A stretch of 64,000 nt of DNA from Drosophila pseudoobscura. Lineage: Eukaryota > Arthropoda > Insecta > Diptera > Drosophilidae. The position numbers and the translations under genes are program-made. The notes under the pieces are model-generated. The model saw only the letters and a program-made list of their open reading frames with translations. It did no database searches and was not told where the DNA came from. Positions 36,301-47,800 of this stretch are shown here, one piece after another (the stretch's first letter is position 1; each line of letters begins with the position of its first letter). The stretch lies in the NCBI RefSeq assembly GCF_009870125.1, contig NC_046683.1, forward strand, positions 3,844,001-3,908,000. The letters run 5' to 3'.

Positions 36301-37849
36301 ATAGAAAGATAGATGGAGAGAGACGCAAATGCAAATGCAGCTAACGGCACTCCACACCAAGTGCCTCCGTCCCCCTTCCAACCGTTCCGGCCAGCAGCTG
36401 AGAGAGAGCCGGTGCGGTGTACAAGGTTGCCACCTGTCGGCGAAGCAGGTGGAAAAACAAGTAGCAAAAGTGTTGCCAGGTCTGCCTTTGGTCGACCCTT
36501 TTTTGTGGCTTTTTGTTTTTGTTGTTGCTGGTCATAATTCCACAGCCATTTGATTCGTTTAAGTTGGAAATTACAAAATTGGCGACACAAAAAACAATAA
36601 GCAAACACATTTTGCGCCTTTGTTTTGTTTCGTTTCGTGTTAATCAAAGTGCGCCACAAATTTCAATTTAAATATGCAGGTTGAACCTGCCGTGGCACTC
36701 TGACTCTGGACTGGGACTGTCGTCTGGTGCCTGGCTGCAGCCTGGTGGCGACGTCGCAGTTGGAAAATTGTTGCACGTTAAGTGGAGCATGGCGAAGAGC
36801 ACAAAAACAAAAAATTATAAATAAAAGCCAATCCGTAGCCGTAACAAGGAGGGGGCGGCAGGGGGGAGTGATGATAGATGGTAGTTGAGAGAGTAAAAGC
36901 CCCGTCGAATACAGGACACATGTTTACACATCCATATGTACATATTTCATTGGCTTTTACCTATTTTCACACTCGACTGCCCTTGTACACCTCCCACCCC
37001 ACCCCTTCTAAATACACATACACTTTTTTTTGTCAATTAACGCATTTACTGCCACGAAAAAAAAAACAGAAAAAATACAACATGGCAGCAGATAAAATTT
37101 CACCATACAACAACAAAAAAAAACCAACTGTCAGTGCGACCCCTGCCCCTAGCCCATCATACTCATCCGATGATGATGATTTTGTCTTTTGTGTACAAAC
37201 AAAATGAAATATGTATATACATATATACTTGTGATCTGAGGATGAGTTTTAGCTAGATATACGCATTACGTGGATTTATTTTGTTTCATATCAAGTCAAA
37301 ATGATGTAGAAACTGAAGAAATAACAACCAGATTTACAGCCAAAATTACACACACACACGCACACAATCACATTAGATATAGAGAGCGCTAGAGAAATAG
37401 ACAGAGGAGGGACAGAGTGGAAGAGGAAAACGTACACACACTCACACACACATGCACCATAGAGTTCAAATATTTGGGACGTCTTTTGTTTCATATGGCA
37501 GAATTCAATTTTAATCGTATGCACACCAACTTACACCTGGCCGACGTTATCTCAATTGCACCGAATATCGCAAGGAGAATTGCAATTTGCGCGCACGCAC
37601 TACCGAAACTTTTCGCCATCTTTACCCCGTTGCAACGTTGAATATATATTGATAGGTCGAATATTGATTTATATTTTTTGTTTTGACAATATGTTTGGTG
37701 TTTTTTTTTTTGCTAATGTATTGTATATCTGTATAGAAATTTTTGTAAAGATATATCAACAATCAACGGACTTTTCTGAATTCAGAAAAAAATTCGACAC
37801 TATTTTGTTGTTTCATTGTTCGCGATTGACCATTTTGTGAAGTAGAGGT

Positions 37850-37915
37850 GTCAAACCATCGAGGTCACTATCGAAAGTATCGATGTTTTGGTATCAAAAC
37901 TATCGAGTGGCGCCA
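37850..37915. promoter_or_regulatory. ATCGA (DRE/BEAF-like) cluster
   Basis: Five ATCGA cores in 66 bases, for example ccatcgagg, ctatcgaaagtatcgatg and ctatcgag. CGATA and TATCGATA are the known binding cores of BEAF-32 and DREF, found at housekeeping promoters and insulators. Confidence 0.4.
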
Positions 37916-38287
37916 ATAACGTTGTTTTTAGATAACACTACGGACCATCCCCGAAATGGATGGTGGATGGTGGATGGTCGTCAGTGTGAAAAGCCTAGGA
38001 TGTTTATATTTTGATAGTACATATATCGATGTGTATTCTTTTTTGATAGTACATTTGTAGGTATTTCCCCATTAGCTGGCGCTGTAGGTAATTACATACA
38101 AATGATGTGAATATGTAGCAATTGTGTAGATAGCGTGTAGTTACCATGTAAGGCCATAAATTTAGCAAAAATTTTTGTTGACCTGTCTGCTTAAACCTAT
38201 ATTTTATAAGCAACCCAATATAAATGAGAACTTTAAATAAGCCAGTCAAGTAGAAAATAAATTCAGTAATTGGATAAAATTATGTGG

Positions 38288-38456
38288 GCAGGGCTGAGGG
38301 TTCTATCTAGCTAGTAATATTCGACGGAATATCAAAAACGGGGAATATGTATAATATAACTTGATTTCGTCAGTATAGTCACGGTATATTTTGAAAATTA
38401 GACGGTATATTCTGGTATATTTCTGAGGGTCGGACGGTATATTTGATCGATAAGTC
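38288..38456 (+). repeat. Dispersed promoter-like repeat, copy A
   Basis: Reads ctagctagtaatattcgacg, then atcaaaaacggggaatatg, then several (A)CGGTATATT elements, ending ctgagggtcggacggtatat and tgatcgataag. It aligns along its length with copies B and C. It lies about 0.45 kb upstream of the TLC gene start codon. Confidence 0.7.
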
Positions 38457-38894
38457 CGCACAAAATGGTCAATCGCGAATAATGAAACAACAACAGAGTG
38501 TCGAATTTTTTTCTGAATTCAGAAAAGTCCGTTGCTAGTTGATATATTCCCTCAAAAATATATTGATAAACAATATATTTGCAAAAATTTGCACCTGGCA
38601 TCGCGGCAGCTGCACGTTGGTGGCTCGGCAGAACACCACAGTTAAAAAGACACCCGACACATATATGCACATATGTATAGTTTACAATTGTTGTTTTTTT
38701 TTTGCCGCAATGCAACCGTGTCACGCCTAGTCCGCCCCGATCAGCCAGCACGCCGCAGTCAGCCCAGCCACCGTCCAGGCAACAGGTTGTGAGGCAGCCA
38801 GCCCCCCATATCGATCTCCCAATCCGGATCGGCCATAATCAGAGGCGCCATAATAAAAGTATTCTCCGCCAAACCCCCACCCCCCAGGAGGAAG

Positions 38895-41800
38895 ATGCAT
38901 CTAAGACGCAACGGCCAGTCGCCGTCAACCCCGTCGGTGCCCTCGGGCGAGCCAGAGCATGTGAAAGGGCATGGCATTGGAAGTGCAACAGCAGCATCCG
39001 CCTGCAGCCAGGATGATGGGACCGATGCAAAAGCACCGGCCAGGCCGCGTCGCGGTTGCTATTTCTCGCTGGCCTTCTCCATTGGGTCGATGGGACTGGC
39101 CTGCGGCAGCCTCTGGCAGATACCGAACACCACCGACAGAATCACACTGCAGCGGGGACTCTTTCTGACGTCCCTGGGATTCATCTACTTTATTTCGCTG
39201 ACGGATTTCTGCAATAAATATCTGCTGGAGACGCGGCGCGGTCAGGAGTTTCGACGCAAGTATCGCCTCATGATGTCCGATGTCCTGGAAATTACCAACA
39301 AGTGAGTGTGTGTGCGTGTTTTATCCCTAACCATAAGGGTCTCTTCGTCCTTGGTCTTGTTGCCATGAGGGTGTGCCGCCCCCGCTGCATGATGTGGGTG
39401 CGTGTCCATGTGCCCCGTATCAAAGTGCGCGCGGGAGTGTGTGCGTGTGTGTGTCTGTGTGTTATGGGCGAGCGGCATCTCTCGATGCATATCTCTATTG
39501 ATTTTCTCGCGTCGAGTGCAGTCCGCACCCACGCATTCACACGCACACGCATCATCATTTTGGTATATATATTTAGATATATATATATATATATATATAT
39601 TCCCCCTGTTCGTATGCATATATATCCAGCTGGACGCGCACTTGGCCCTGACATTGCCTGCGGAAATTTTTCGGTTCGGGAATTTCTTAGGCTTTTCTCT
39701 CGAATTCATTTCATCATCGGTATGGCGTTGCATCGCATCTCTCTTTCATCCGGGTCAAGGTCTCTGGGTGGCTGGGAGGCTGGGAGGCTGGGAGACGTGC
39801 GCCTCTCTGTTCTGAAAAGGGGGGAGGGATGGTTACGGCGATGGGGCTGCGGCTGAGGCCGGGGGTGTTCGGTGCATTCAAAAACGGGTTCTGGCTTCAA
39901 GGCAAACATGTCTCTCGGAATGAAATCATTACTTGTGCGGGTAGCGAAACGGTTCTTAACCGAAATGTGTCATCGGGTTACTCGGTATATCCATCACAAT
40001 GTAACATTCGAAACGATTTCACTTTTGGAATAGTCTTCACTCGAAGTGTCTCTTATGTCCCCATCCAATGCATTCCCCCGGCTCTGAGTGTTAATTAAAC
40101 TGTGTGTAGAACTGTTTAACGCGCTTAAATTGCGGTTCCCCCTATTGCTATGCCCTCACTCTCTCATTTCTATGCTCTCTACCCAGAGAGATCTCTGGCT
40201 GAATAGCGATTACATGATCTGATGATAGGAACGGAGAGGAACGGAACGGAACGGACCGGGTGGTGTTATACAACCCGATCTCTGTGTACAGCTAGAATTT
40301 GTTCAATCATCCACAACGAGATAATACCAAGCCATTAGGCAAATCATACGTGATTTTGTAGATCTTTCTCAAGTTTTTCAGAATTTTACTGGAACCACTG
40401 AAGACTTCATCATCAGTCCTATAACGACTGAATGACTCATTTACACTCGTGGTCTCAGTTCTTTTTTTGTCTATTTTAGCTTGTAATATGATTCATACTA
40501 TGTGCTGATAAGCTTCTAAAGCAGGTAAATAGTTGATTGCAAAATGGATATTCTTTGAACAAATTAGCTTCATTTATTGTCGGTAGTTTACATTGGAATA
40601 ATCGGTGGAAATAGTATTAATGAAATTTCAAAATTTACACTTTCATACCTCAAAAACAAAATTTTAAAGTGTTCAATTTTGTTTTGCGGTTTCTTCAAAA
40701 AATGCTTTAAATTCGAAATCAGTTAATGATATTCTGAGCCTATTACGGGTCACTGTTCTAGTTCTAACAGCCCCAATTCACATCCGTCCTGATAAGACAA
40801 TCAGTAAAGCCCTGGCCCTGTCTATCTCTGGTCTGCTCTGCTCTCCTCTGTTGCTGCCTGCTGTCCCTCCCGCTCGTCTTTCTGTCTGTCTCTCTATGGA
40901 ACGAACCCCATCAATCTGCATATGTGTGTGTGTGTCTCGCTTATCGGAATCGATTAAGGGGTTTGTGTTAGTGAGCGTGTGTGTGGGTGTGTTTGTGTGT
41001 GTGTGTGTGTGGGTAGATAAGCGTCACGTTGTCTTTAGATGCTTACGGGAAAGTGGCCTCGGCACTCGGCCACCCGCTACTAGCCACTCGCCAAACCCCC
41101 CACTCGTCACACTAACCACTCGGCACTCGCCGTACCCCACCGCTCGTGCCACTCGCCACTCGGCATAATCAAAGTCGGGTATATAACGTCGTAGAACAGC
41201 TTGGAGAGGGCTTTTAAGTGCCATTGTGCCACAAATTTTCCTTTCCCTCTGCCGTTTCTCCACTTCCCGAATGTCGCCTTGACATTCATCATAAATCTTA
41301 ATTAGATCCCCGGCTGTTGTTGGATTTTATTTCCATTGGGACTGAGACTGTACTCGATTTTCGGGCCCGGCCCACTAACCGATATCAAAATCATATACAG
41401 TTCCAATTGCCCTTGATTGTCGTGAATTTGTGAGTCCCAAAACGCCATAGACATGCACACAGACACCTCTAATATACTATAAAGTACACTGCTGTACATA
41501 TGCATGTACCCAGTATAAGTATATGTATGTCTCTTTATATCGAAGGTAGTAAAAGGCACGCCCGGACCACACACATTGTCACCTTTGGGACCGTTCATTA
41601 GCTAGAACGGCTGGTGATTCTAATTGGAACTAATGTCTCCATTCGATACGACGAAATGCGGCGCAGAGGCTTCAGTTCTATTTTCTACGGTTTCTGTTCG
41701 AGTTCGAGTCCGAGCTGCGAGCTTCAAGCTTCGAGGGCTTGTTTGAGTGTGTATTGTACTAGGTTGGGTTAAGGGGGAAGAGGAAGGTGGAAGGTGGAAG

Positions 41801-44800
41801 GGGTGGGGCAGGCCGGCGAACGTCAAGGTTCAATGGGCACTTGGCACGGTATTTACGAGGCGGAATCACGTCTAATTGAGTATACAATGTGTACATGTGC
41901 GCGTTACAGTGCGATTCATTATTAATCATTATACCAATCACGATTATAATTATATTTTGAGTGCAATCAAATTAGTTCCAAAATCGTATAATCTATGATA
42001 ATTTGTAAAATTAAAATCTCTTCTTTTTTTGAGTACTATTTTTTATTATACTATCTGCACTCTAGCCCCTGGACATTTTATTGGTCATTGAACAGACCTA
42101 TAATTTCTATAGGATATCATTCCCAATCTAATCCTATTCCCATGAAATACATCCATTAGTTCAAAGTCTACTTGGAAATCTCTGTGTCGAGCGGCCGTAG
42201 ACAAATACTAGACGATTCAATAAATTACTCTATTAAGCGTAATCTATCTTTTTCTTTTCGATGCATCATCTTGACGAGCAGATATTGTGATACTTGATGC
42301 ACTTTTGAGACGCAGTGTACATTTTTATTGAGCAAAAAGGGGACCAGTTGTGGGTCTAATTAGCTACTACAAAAAGCCACTTTGAACCTGTTGAGATGTC
42401 GTGTATCGAGCTCTTTGTACGTGTATTTGTTCTGGTGTAGAGCCCGCGCTCAGAGGCGGACAGACACGGAGAGTACTCCGAGCACTAGCGGCAATATGAA
42501 ACCGAAACAAAGTGTAATACTCTTGAAAGCGAAAACGAATAGATAACCAGATTAAGTTCAAGTATTCCAGAAGATACGAATCAAAGCTTTACAGCTGTAA
42601 AAAAGAATCATTGAATTTTAATTATGATTGGGGTCTGGATCTACTAAAACCAGCTGTTTGCCAGTCTCGTGCGATTGGAATCATTGAGCTGTGGCAAATT
42701 CTGTTATTCTGGAAGTATAAATGCGCATCTAATGAAATTTTCGTATTTCGTTGGTATTTTTTTGGTAATGGTATTTTTTGTATGACTTCAATCCGAGGTT
42801 CTTGGGGTGGAGCTTAAAAAGTGCCTTCATTTGGGGAAATTGTTTTCCCCGCAGTCCACTCCAACCCCAATCTCGCCCATCCAATCCCCCGCCCCATCGC
42901 ACCCAAACAAGCGCTAATGACAGACAATCTTACATTCAGCTGGCGCTCCTGCGGGGCGAAAACTTAATGTAATGAAACCCAAGAGTCCCGAACCCTGACC
43001 TTTGCAGGTGCTGCGCCCATGGAGGCGTGAGGTCATCGTCATATTGGGTTGAAAGCTACAAAACCCAAACAAAAACAAAGCAGAAGGCAACTCCAAATTT
43101 GGTCCGAATTGAACTATTTAATCGTTGGAAAGCCTCGTTTAATCTAAAGGACAAACCGAATTCGAAACCTGACTGGCATCGCCATCACCGTTGAAGGATG
43201 CTGTTGAGGAGGCCCTTTATTTGGTGGCCTTCTTTTTCCTGTTCTTGTTCGTGTTTGTATTCGTCTTGTTCTTCCGGACTACCTTCTTCTTGGCCTTGCG
43301 TTTGTCACGGACTGGAACTGGGACTGGAACCAGCACTGAGGCTGGCTCTGGCTCCGGCTCCGGCTCATCGATCTTGAAGCTGTTGAGATGTTCCTTGCTG
43401 TTCGTCAGTCTGATGCTGATGCTACTGCTGCTGCTGCTCTTGGCATCGGACAATTGAAAGCTGACGGATTTTTGAATTCTCTCTACGGTGTCCATAGGCT
43501 TTTTGATCACCTGCTTGGAATGGTCCGGAGTAGCGCTTCGTTTGGGCGCTTCTCCCCCCTTCAAGCGCCGCATTAAGCGGAGAGGAGCGTGATAGGAGAT
43601 CTGGGTACCGGCAATCGAATCCAAACGCGTTGCTTCGGGCTTAAAGTCGACCAGTACCTTACGCATAGGCCGAAAACGTCGGATCGGCGTGCTGTGCTTC
43701 TTGGGACTGGAATCGCCTCCAGCCTCCAGAGATGTCGATGTCTCAGGATTCGGCACTTGACGATCTTGATGATCTGCCTTTGCCACTTGATGATCTCCTT
43801 GTGACTCTCCTTGTGTCAGTTGAGGATCTTCATCTGCCTCTGACTCCTTGTGCTGCGATGCCTTGTGTGACTTGGGCTTCGGCGTCGGCTTCGGGTCGGT
43901 CTCCGACGGATAAGGTATCTGAGAGAGCATCTTCAGCATCGGCATGTACTTACGGTCCACTTTGAGGGCCGGCGCCTTGAACTCGTTCACCTCCTTTACC
44001 TCTGGCTCTGCCACAGGCTCCACTAGGATCACTTGTGGCCCCTGTTCCTCTTCGGACTTGTCCGCGGCCTGCTGGCCCTTCTTCTTCTTATTACGCTTGA
44101 GACTGGAGCGCCGAACGGTCGGATTCAGGCTCTTCACCATCGGCCGGTACAGATAGCGCACGGTCTGGGCTTTCTTGCCGCGCTTCAACGGAATGGACAC
44201 AAAATACTGGTAGCTCATGTCGATTCCGTCCTCGGCGGTGCGCGGCACCTTGTGCTGGTTCATGCGGACAATTTTGGACGAGATCGGAGGAGGAACAGGT
44301 GCTGATGGTGGAGTATGTTGAAGCTGAGGCTGAGGTTGACGTTGAGGTTGAGGCCTGGCAGATATTGCTGAAGTCAGAGCCATGCAGAAGGGCGTCGTGC
44401 TGGGTGGGTTCTGGTTCTGGGTCTGGGTCTGGGTCCGGACTCGGATCACCGGAGACCTGGGCCGAGGCTTTGCTTGTGGGGTCTTTGAGGGACAACTTCT
44501 CGACTGGCTCTCCACTGGTGGCTTGTGTGGTGCCGTAGCCATTAGCAGCACATTTGTTGGCTCCCCTAATGGATCAGCGTCAGTCCTGGCTGTCGTTTGC
44601 TTCTTGGAGGCGGCTTGAGGCTGCTGTTGCCTCGTAGGTCGGCTCTTCGTCTCCATTTCCGAGGCGGCAGCAGCGCAGGAGGCAGCTGCAACCCTCGGTG
44701 GCTGCACCGGGGACTCAGTCGTGGCATTGGGAATAATCTTGATCACCGTCGATGTCAGCTTGAGGGCCTTAGAGTTGCCCGCCACGAGGCCTGTCCTGGA

Positions 44801-47800
44801 CCACGGCCTGGCCGCCGCTGATGATTGTCGGGGCTGGCTGGCACTGCTGGCGCTGCTGATGCTACTGATGCTACTGATGCTGTACCAACTGTCGTGACTC
44901 TGGCTCTGGCTTTGGCAGCCAGAGATGTGGCCAGCCGTTGGCGCGGCCGCGGCGGCATCACGGACAGCGGCCGGCTCTGGTCCGGGCTCGGGTTCGGACT
45001 CGGATTCGGGTTGCGTTTCCAGTTCCGATTTCGCATCGGTTGAAGCCTTGACCAGCGGACCCGGATCCGAATCGGTTGAAGACTTGGCGACTGATTGCGG
45101 ATCCAACAAAGGCTTGTCTGTTTGCTTGGCGATGGTCTGCTGTTCGAGGCGCTCCTTCTTCGCCAGGAATGGCCATACCTGGGCCTTCTTGAGCTCCGCG
45201 ACCTGCATGATCCGCTGGCTAGGGACGAAGTAGGCGTGCGATTCGATCTGTCGTCGTGGCAATCGACACTCCTTGAGCGCTCGACTGCCGGTCGGCTGGG
45301 GATCGTCCTCTTCCGAGGCCGAATCGCTGTCCTGCTCAAAGTTCTGGCAGGGACTCATGATCCATTCGACCACTGCGGTGTCCGCCAAACGGGGCAGGCG
45401 TGGCGTCAGATGTTGGAGCTTTCTACGCCGTGGGGGTGGAGCAGGAGCACGAGCACGAGCAGGACTAGGACTACGGCGCCGAAGTGGAACACCGCCTCCT
45501 CCTCCTCCTCCTCCTCCATGACGTGCGACTGGGAGGGGTGCTGCTGCTCCACCTACGCCGCCTGTAGACCCAATTCCGCGAATGCCAACTCCTCCTCTTC
45601 CTCCGGCCACTGGCCTTCTTGCCTTTCTTTCCAGGTTCGTCTGTCGCTTCCTCTCCCCGCTGAGCGCCTCTAAGGGAGGAAGCCTGGCGGCCACTGGAGG
45701 ACACGACCCCTGCCGAACTGGGGGGCACACGTACTGGAAGAATTTCCCGTTGCGTCCCCTGGTCTCCGTGATCTTCGACATCTCAGAAAATCTAACGAAC
45801 AATTTACTAAATGTTTTTCAATTATTAACTTTTTTTTGTACGTAATTTGAATGTTTCTTAAATGGATAAAAGCGCTTTTAATTTTGAGAAATTTTTATCG
45901 AATGCTCTAACATACTGATTTGTAGAGGAGAAGCGTAGTAATAACAATGTGATGTGCCCTTTGTTCCGCCTACGGGATGGCTTGATTACCAAATATCGGC
46001 CTACTAGAAATTCGAAAAGATTCTGTTTTCAAACGGAAACGGCAATCGTCAATGGAGGCGACTCTTTTCCGGACAAGTTCCATTTCCAGTAGCATTTTGA
46101 AGCTCCTGTCAAGAACCACTTCAGCCGCTGTCCCCAAGTCTCGTCAGAAAACAGCAGGGGAGGCAGACATACTCTGCGGGAGGTCCTCCAGAGACGCTCT
46201 GGGGGGGGCGTGGCCTTTACGGAATGCACTGCAGCTGCTCGAACAGCTGTTCCCGACCGTATCTTTCTATCTTTTCCAATTCGCTTTTCCATCCACTTGA
46301 TTTTTATTGAATCTAATAGACAAATGCTTGATCTTTATGCGGATAATTGCAGCTAATGGGGCGAAATTACTGGCACAACCAGCATTTTACAGTATTCTTT
46401 TCAGTAAGCAAGTAGCTTCACGCAGATATCGATATCATTCCGGTACATCGATACATTCCGATTCCCTCGTTTCTCGTATGGGAAATTCGCTAAGCTGGAA
46501 CCCTGAAGAACAATGAAAGTGAATCACTCTTGAGCGGAACAACGATTATGAAGAGGATTATTAGAAGGCTATCCTCTCAGCAGTGGGAGATACGATTGGG
46601 ATATCGTATGGGATGTGAACGAAACTGAGCATGCCTTTGACTTTGATTCGAATTTAACCTGAGAAAGTCCAGGCCATGAACCCAATAAATTCGTGCCACA
46701 GAAACAGCGCCGCGCTGGAGGGCTTGAAGGCCCCGTACACGGAGGCGCAAGATCTAGCCATCAACGACAGCATCTACGACCGGTGCGATCCGCTGGACCT
46801 GGTGCTGCAGAGGGACCAGTACGGGTGCCTCTTGTGGATGCTGAAGATCCTCAATACCCGCGTCAACGCAGCCGTTGATGTCGGCTGGCTTGTCTACACG
46901 GCCTCCATACTGCGGTGGCCATACTCGTCTGTGGCCTCATTCGGCAAGATGCCTGTGTCGCTCGTCTCAACAATGCCCGCAAGTACCGGCATATCTGCCA
47001 GACCTCACCGAGGAGGAGGCCGTAAAGAAGGCGACTACCAAATCAGCCTCAGCCTAAAGTGGACTTCCAAGACTTGTGAACCCTCTCTGAGCGATTCTGT
47101 CGATCCGATCACGAATACTCTCACCTACACAAGTGCGGCAGTGGAATAGGCAACTGACAAGAGTAACGGCCATCAAACGAAACGGAGACAAAGCGCCAAG
47201 AGGCACCTACGAAGAAAGTACGCAGACAGCAGAAGCTCAGGACAGTCAGGACATGACACAGGGAATAATCTGAAGTGCTTGTACATATAAACTCGACAAC
47301 CACGCCCGTGATTACACATCGAAAAGGGAAATTCACTTCGCATAGCCAGGGTATTTCCGTCCACAAACTGAGGAGGACAATTGATCATCTGCAAATCCAT
47401 TTTGCTGTCCCAGAAATAAAAGCCATATCTTTTGTTTGAAGGAAACAGCCGCTATTTATTTGTTTTTTATTTGAAACGAGCATTGTGGAGTTTTAGCTGA
47501 GATCCAGATCCAGATTCAGGCTATACATGAGGTACTCTGTGGCTGTGGCTATGGCTATGGCTTTGGCTATGGATTCTCGGAGAACTGATTGCTTTGGGAT
47601 CGTGGGATCATTCAAGACCTGGAGCGCCTGCATTTGGGCGTGGGCAGATATTCCTGAAGTATCTGCTCCTCGAGCAGGGCATTGTAGGTGGGCGGAATGA
47701 CCAGCGGTGTAGCTGGAAACCAGCGATTTCCTTGAGTGGGTCCCTGTTCATCCTTCGCCTTCGTCTTCTCCCTTCCGCTTCCGCGGGCCGGTATCTCGGA

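Larger units (their letters stand above)
37711..38587. repeat. Inverted repeat, arms about 130 bp, spacer about 0.6 kb
   Basis: Arm 1 (37711-37842) and arm 2 (38459-38587) are reverse complements with few differences in the inner 90 bases (cgcgattgaccattttgtg versus cacaaaatggtcaatcgcg). Each arm contains the 18-base perfect palindrome TTTTCTGAATTCAGAAAA. The spacer holds a TATCGA cluster and a copy of the dispersed promoter repeat. It could be a fold-back/MITE element; target-site duplications were not resolved. Confidence 0.65.
33371..38894. other. Intergenic; inverted repeat and promoter elements only
   Basis: No ORF has coding character. Contains GTACCT-type hexamer repeats (34577-34632), (CA) tracts near 37350-37450, an inverted repeat (37711-38587) with a promoter-like repeat, and the leader region of the TLC gene from about 38590. 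Confidence 0.45.
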
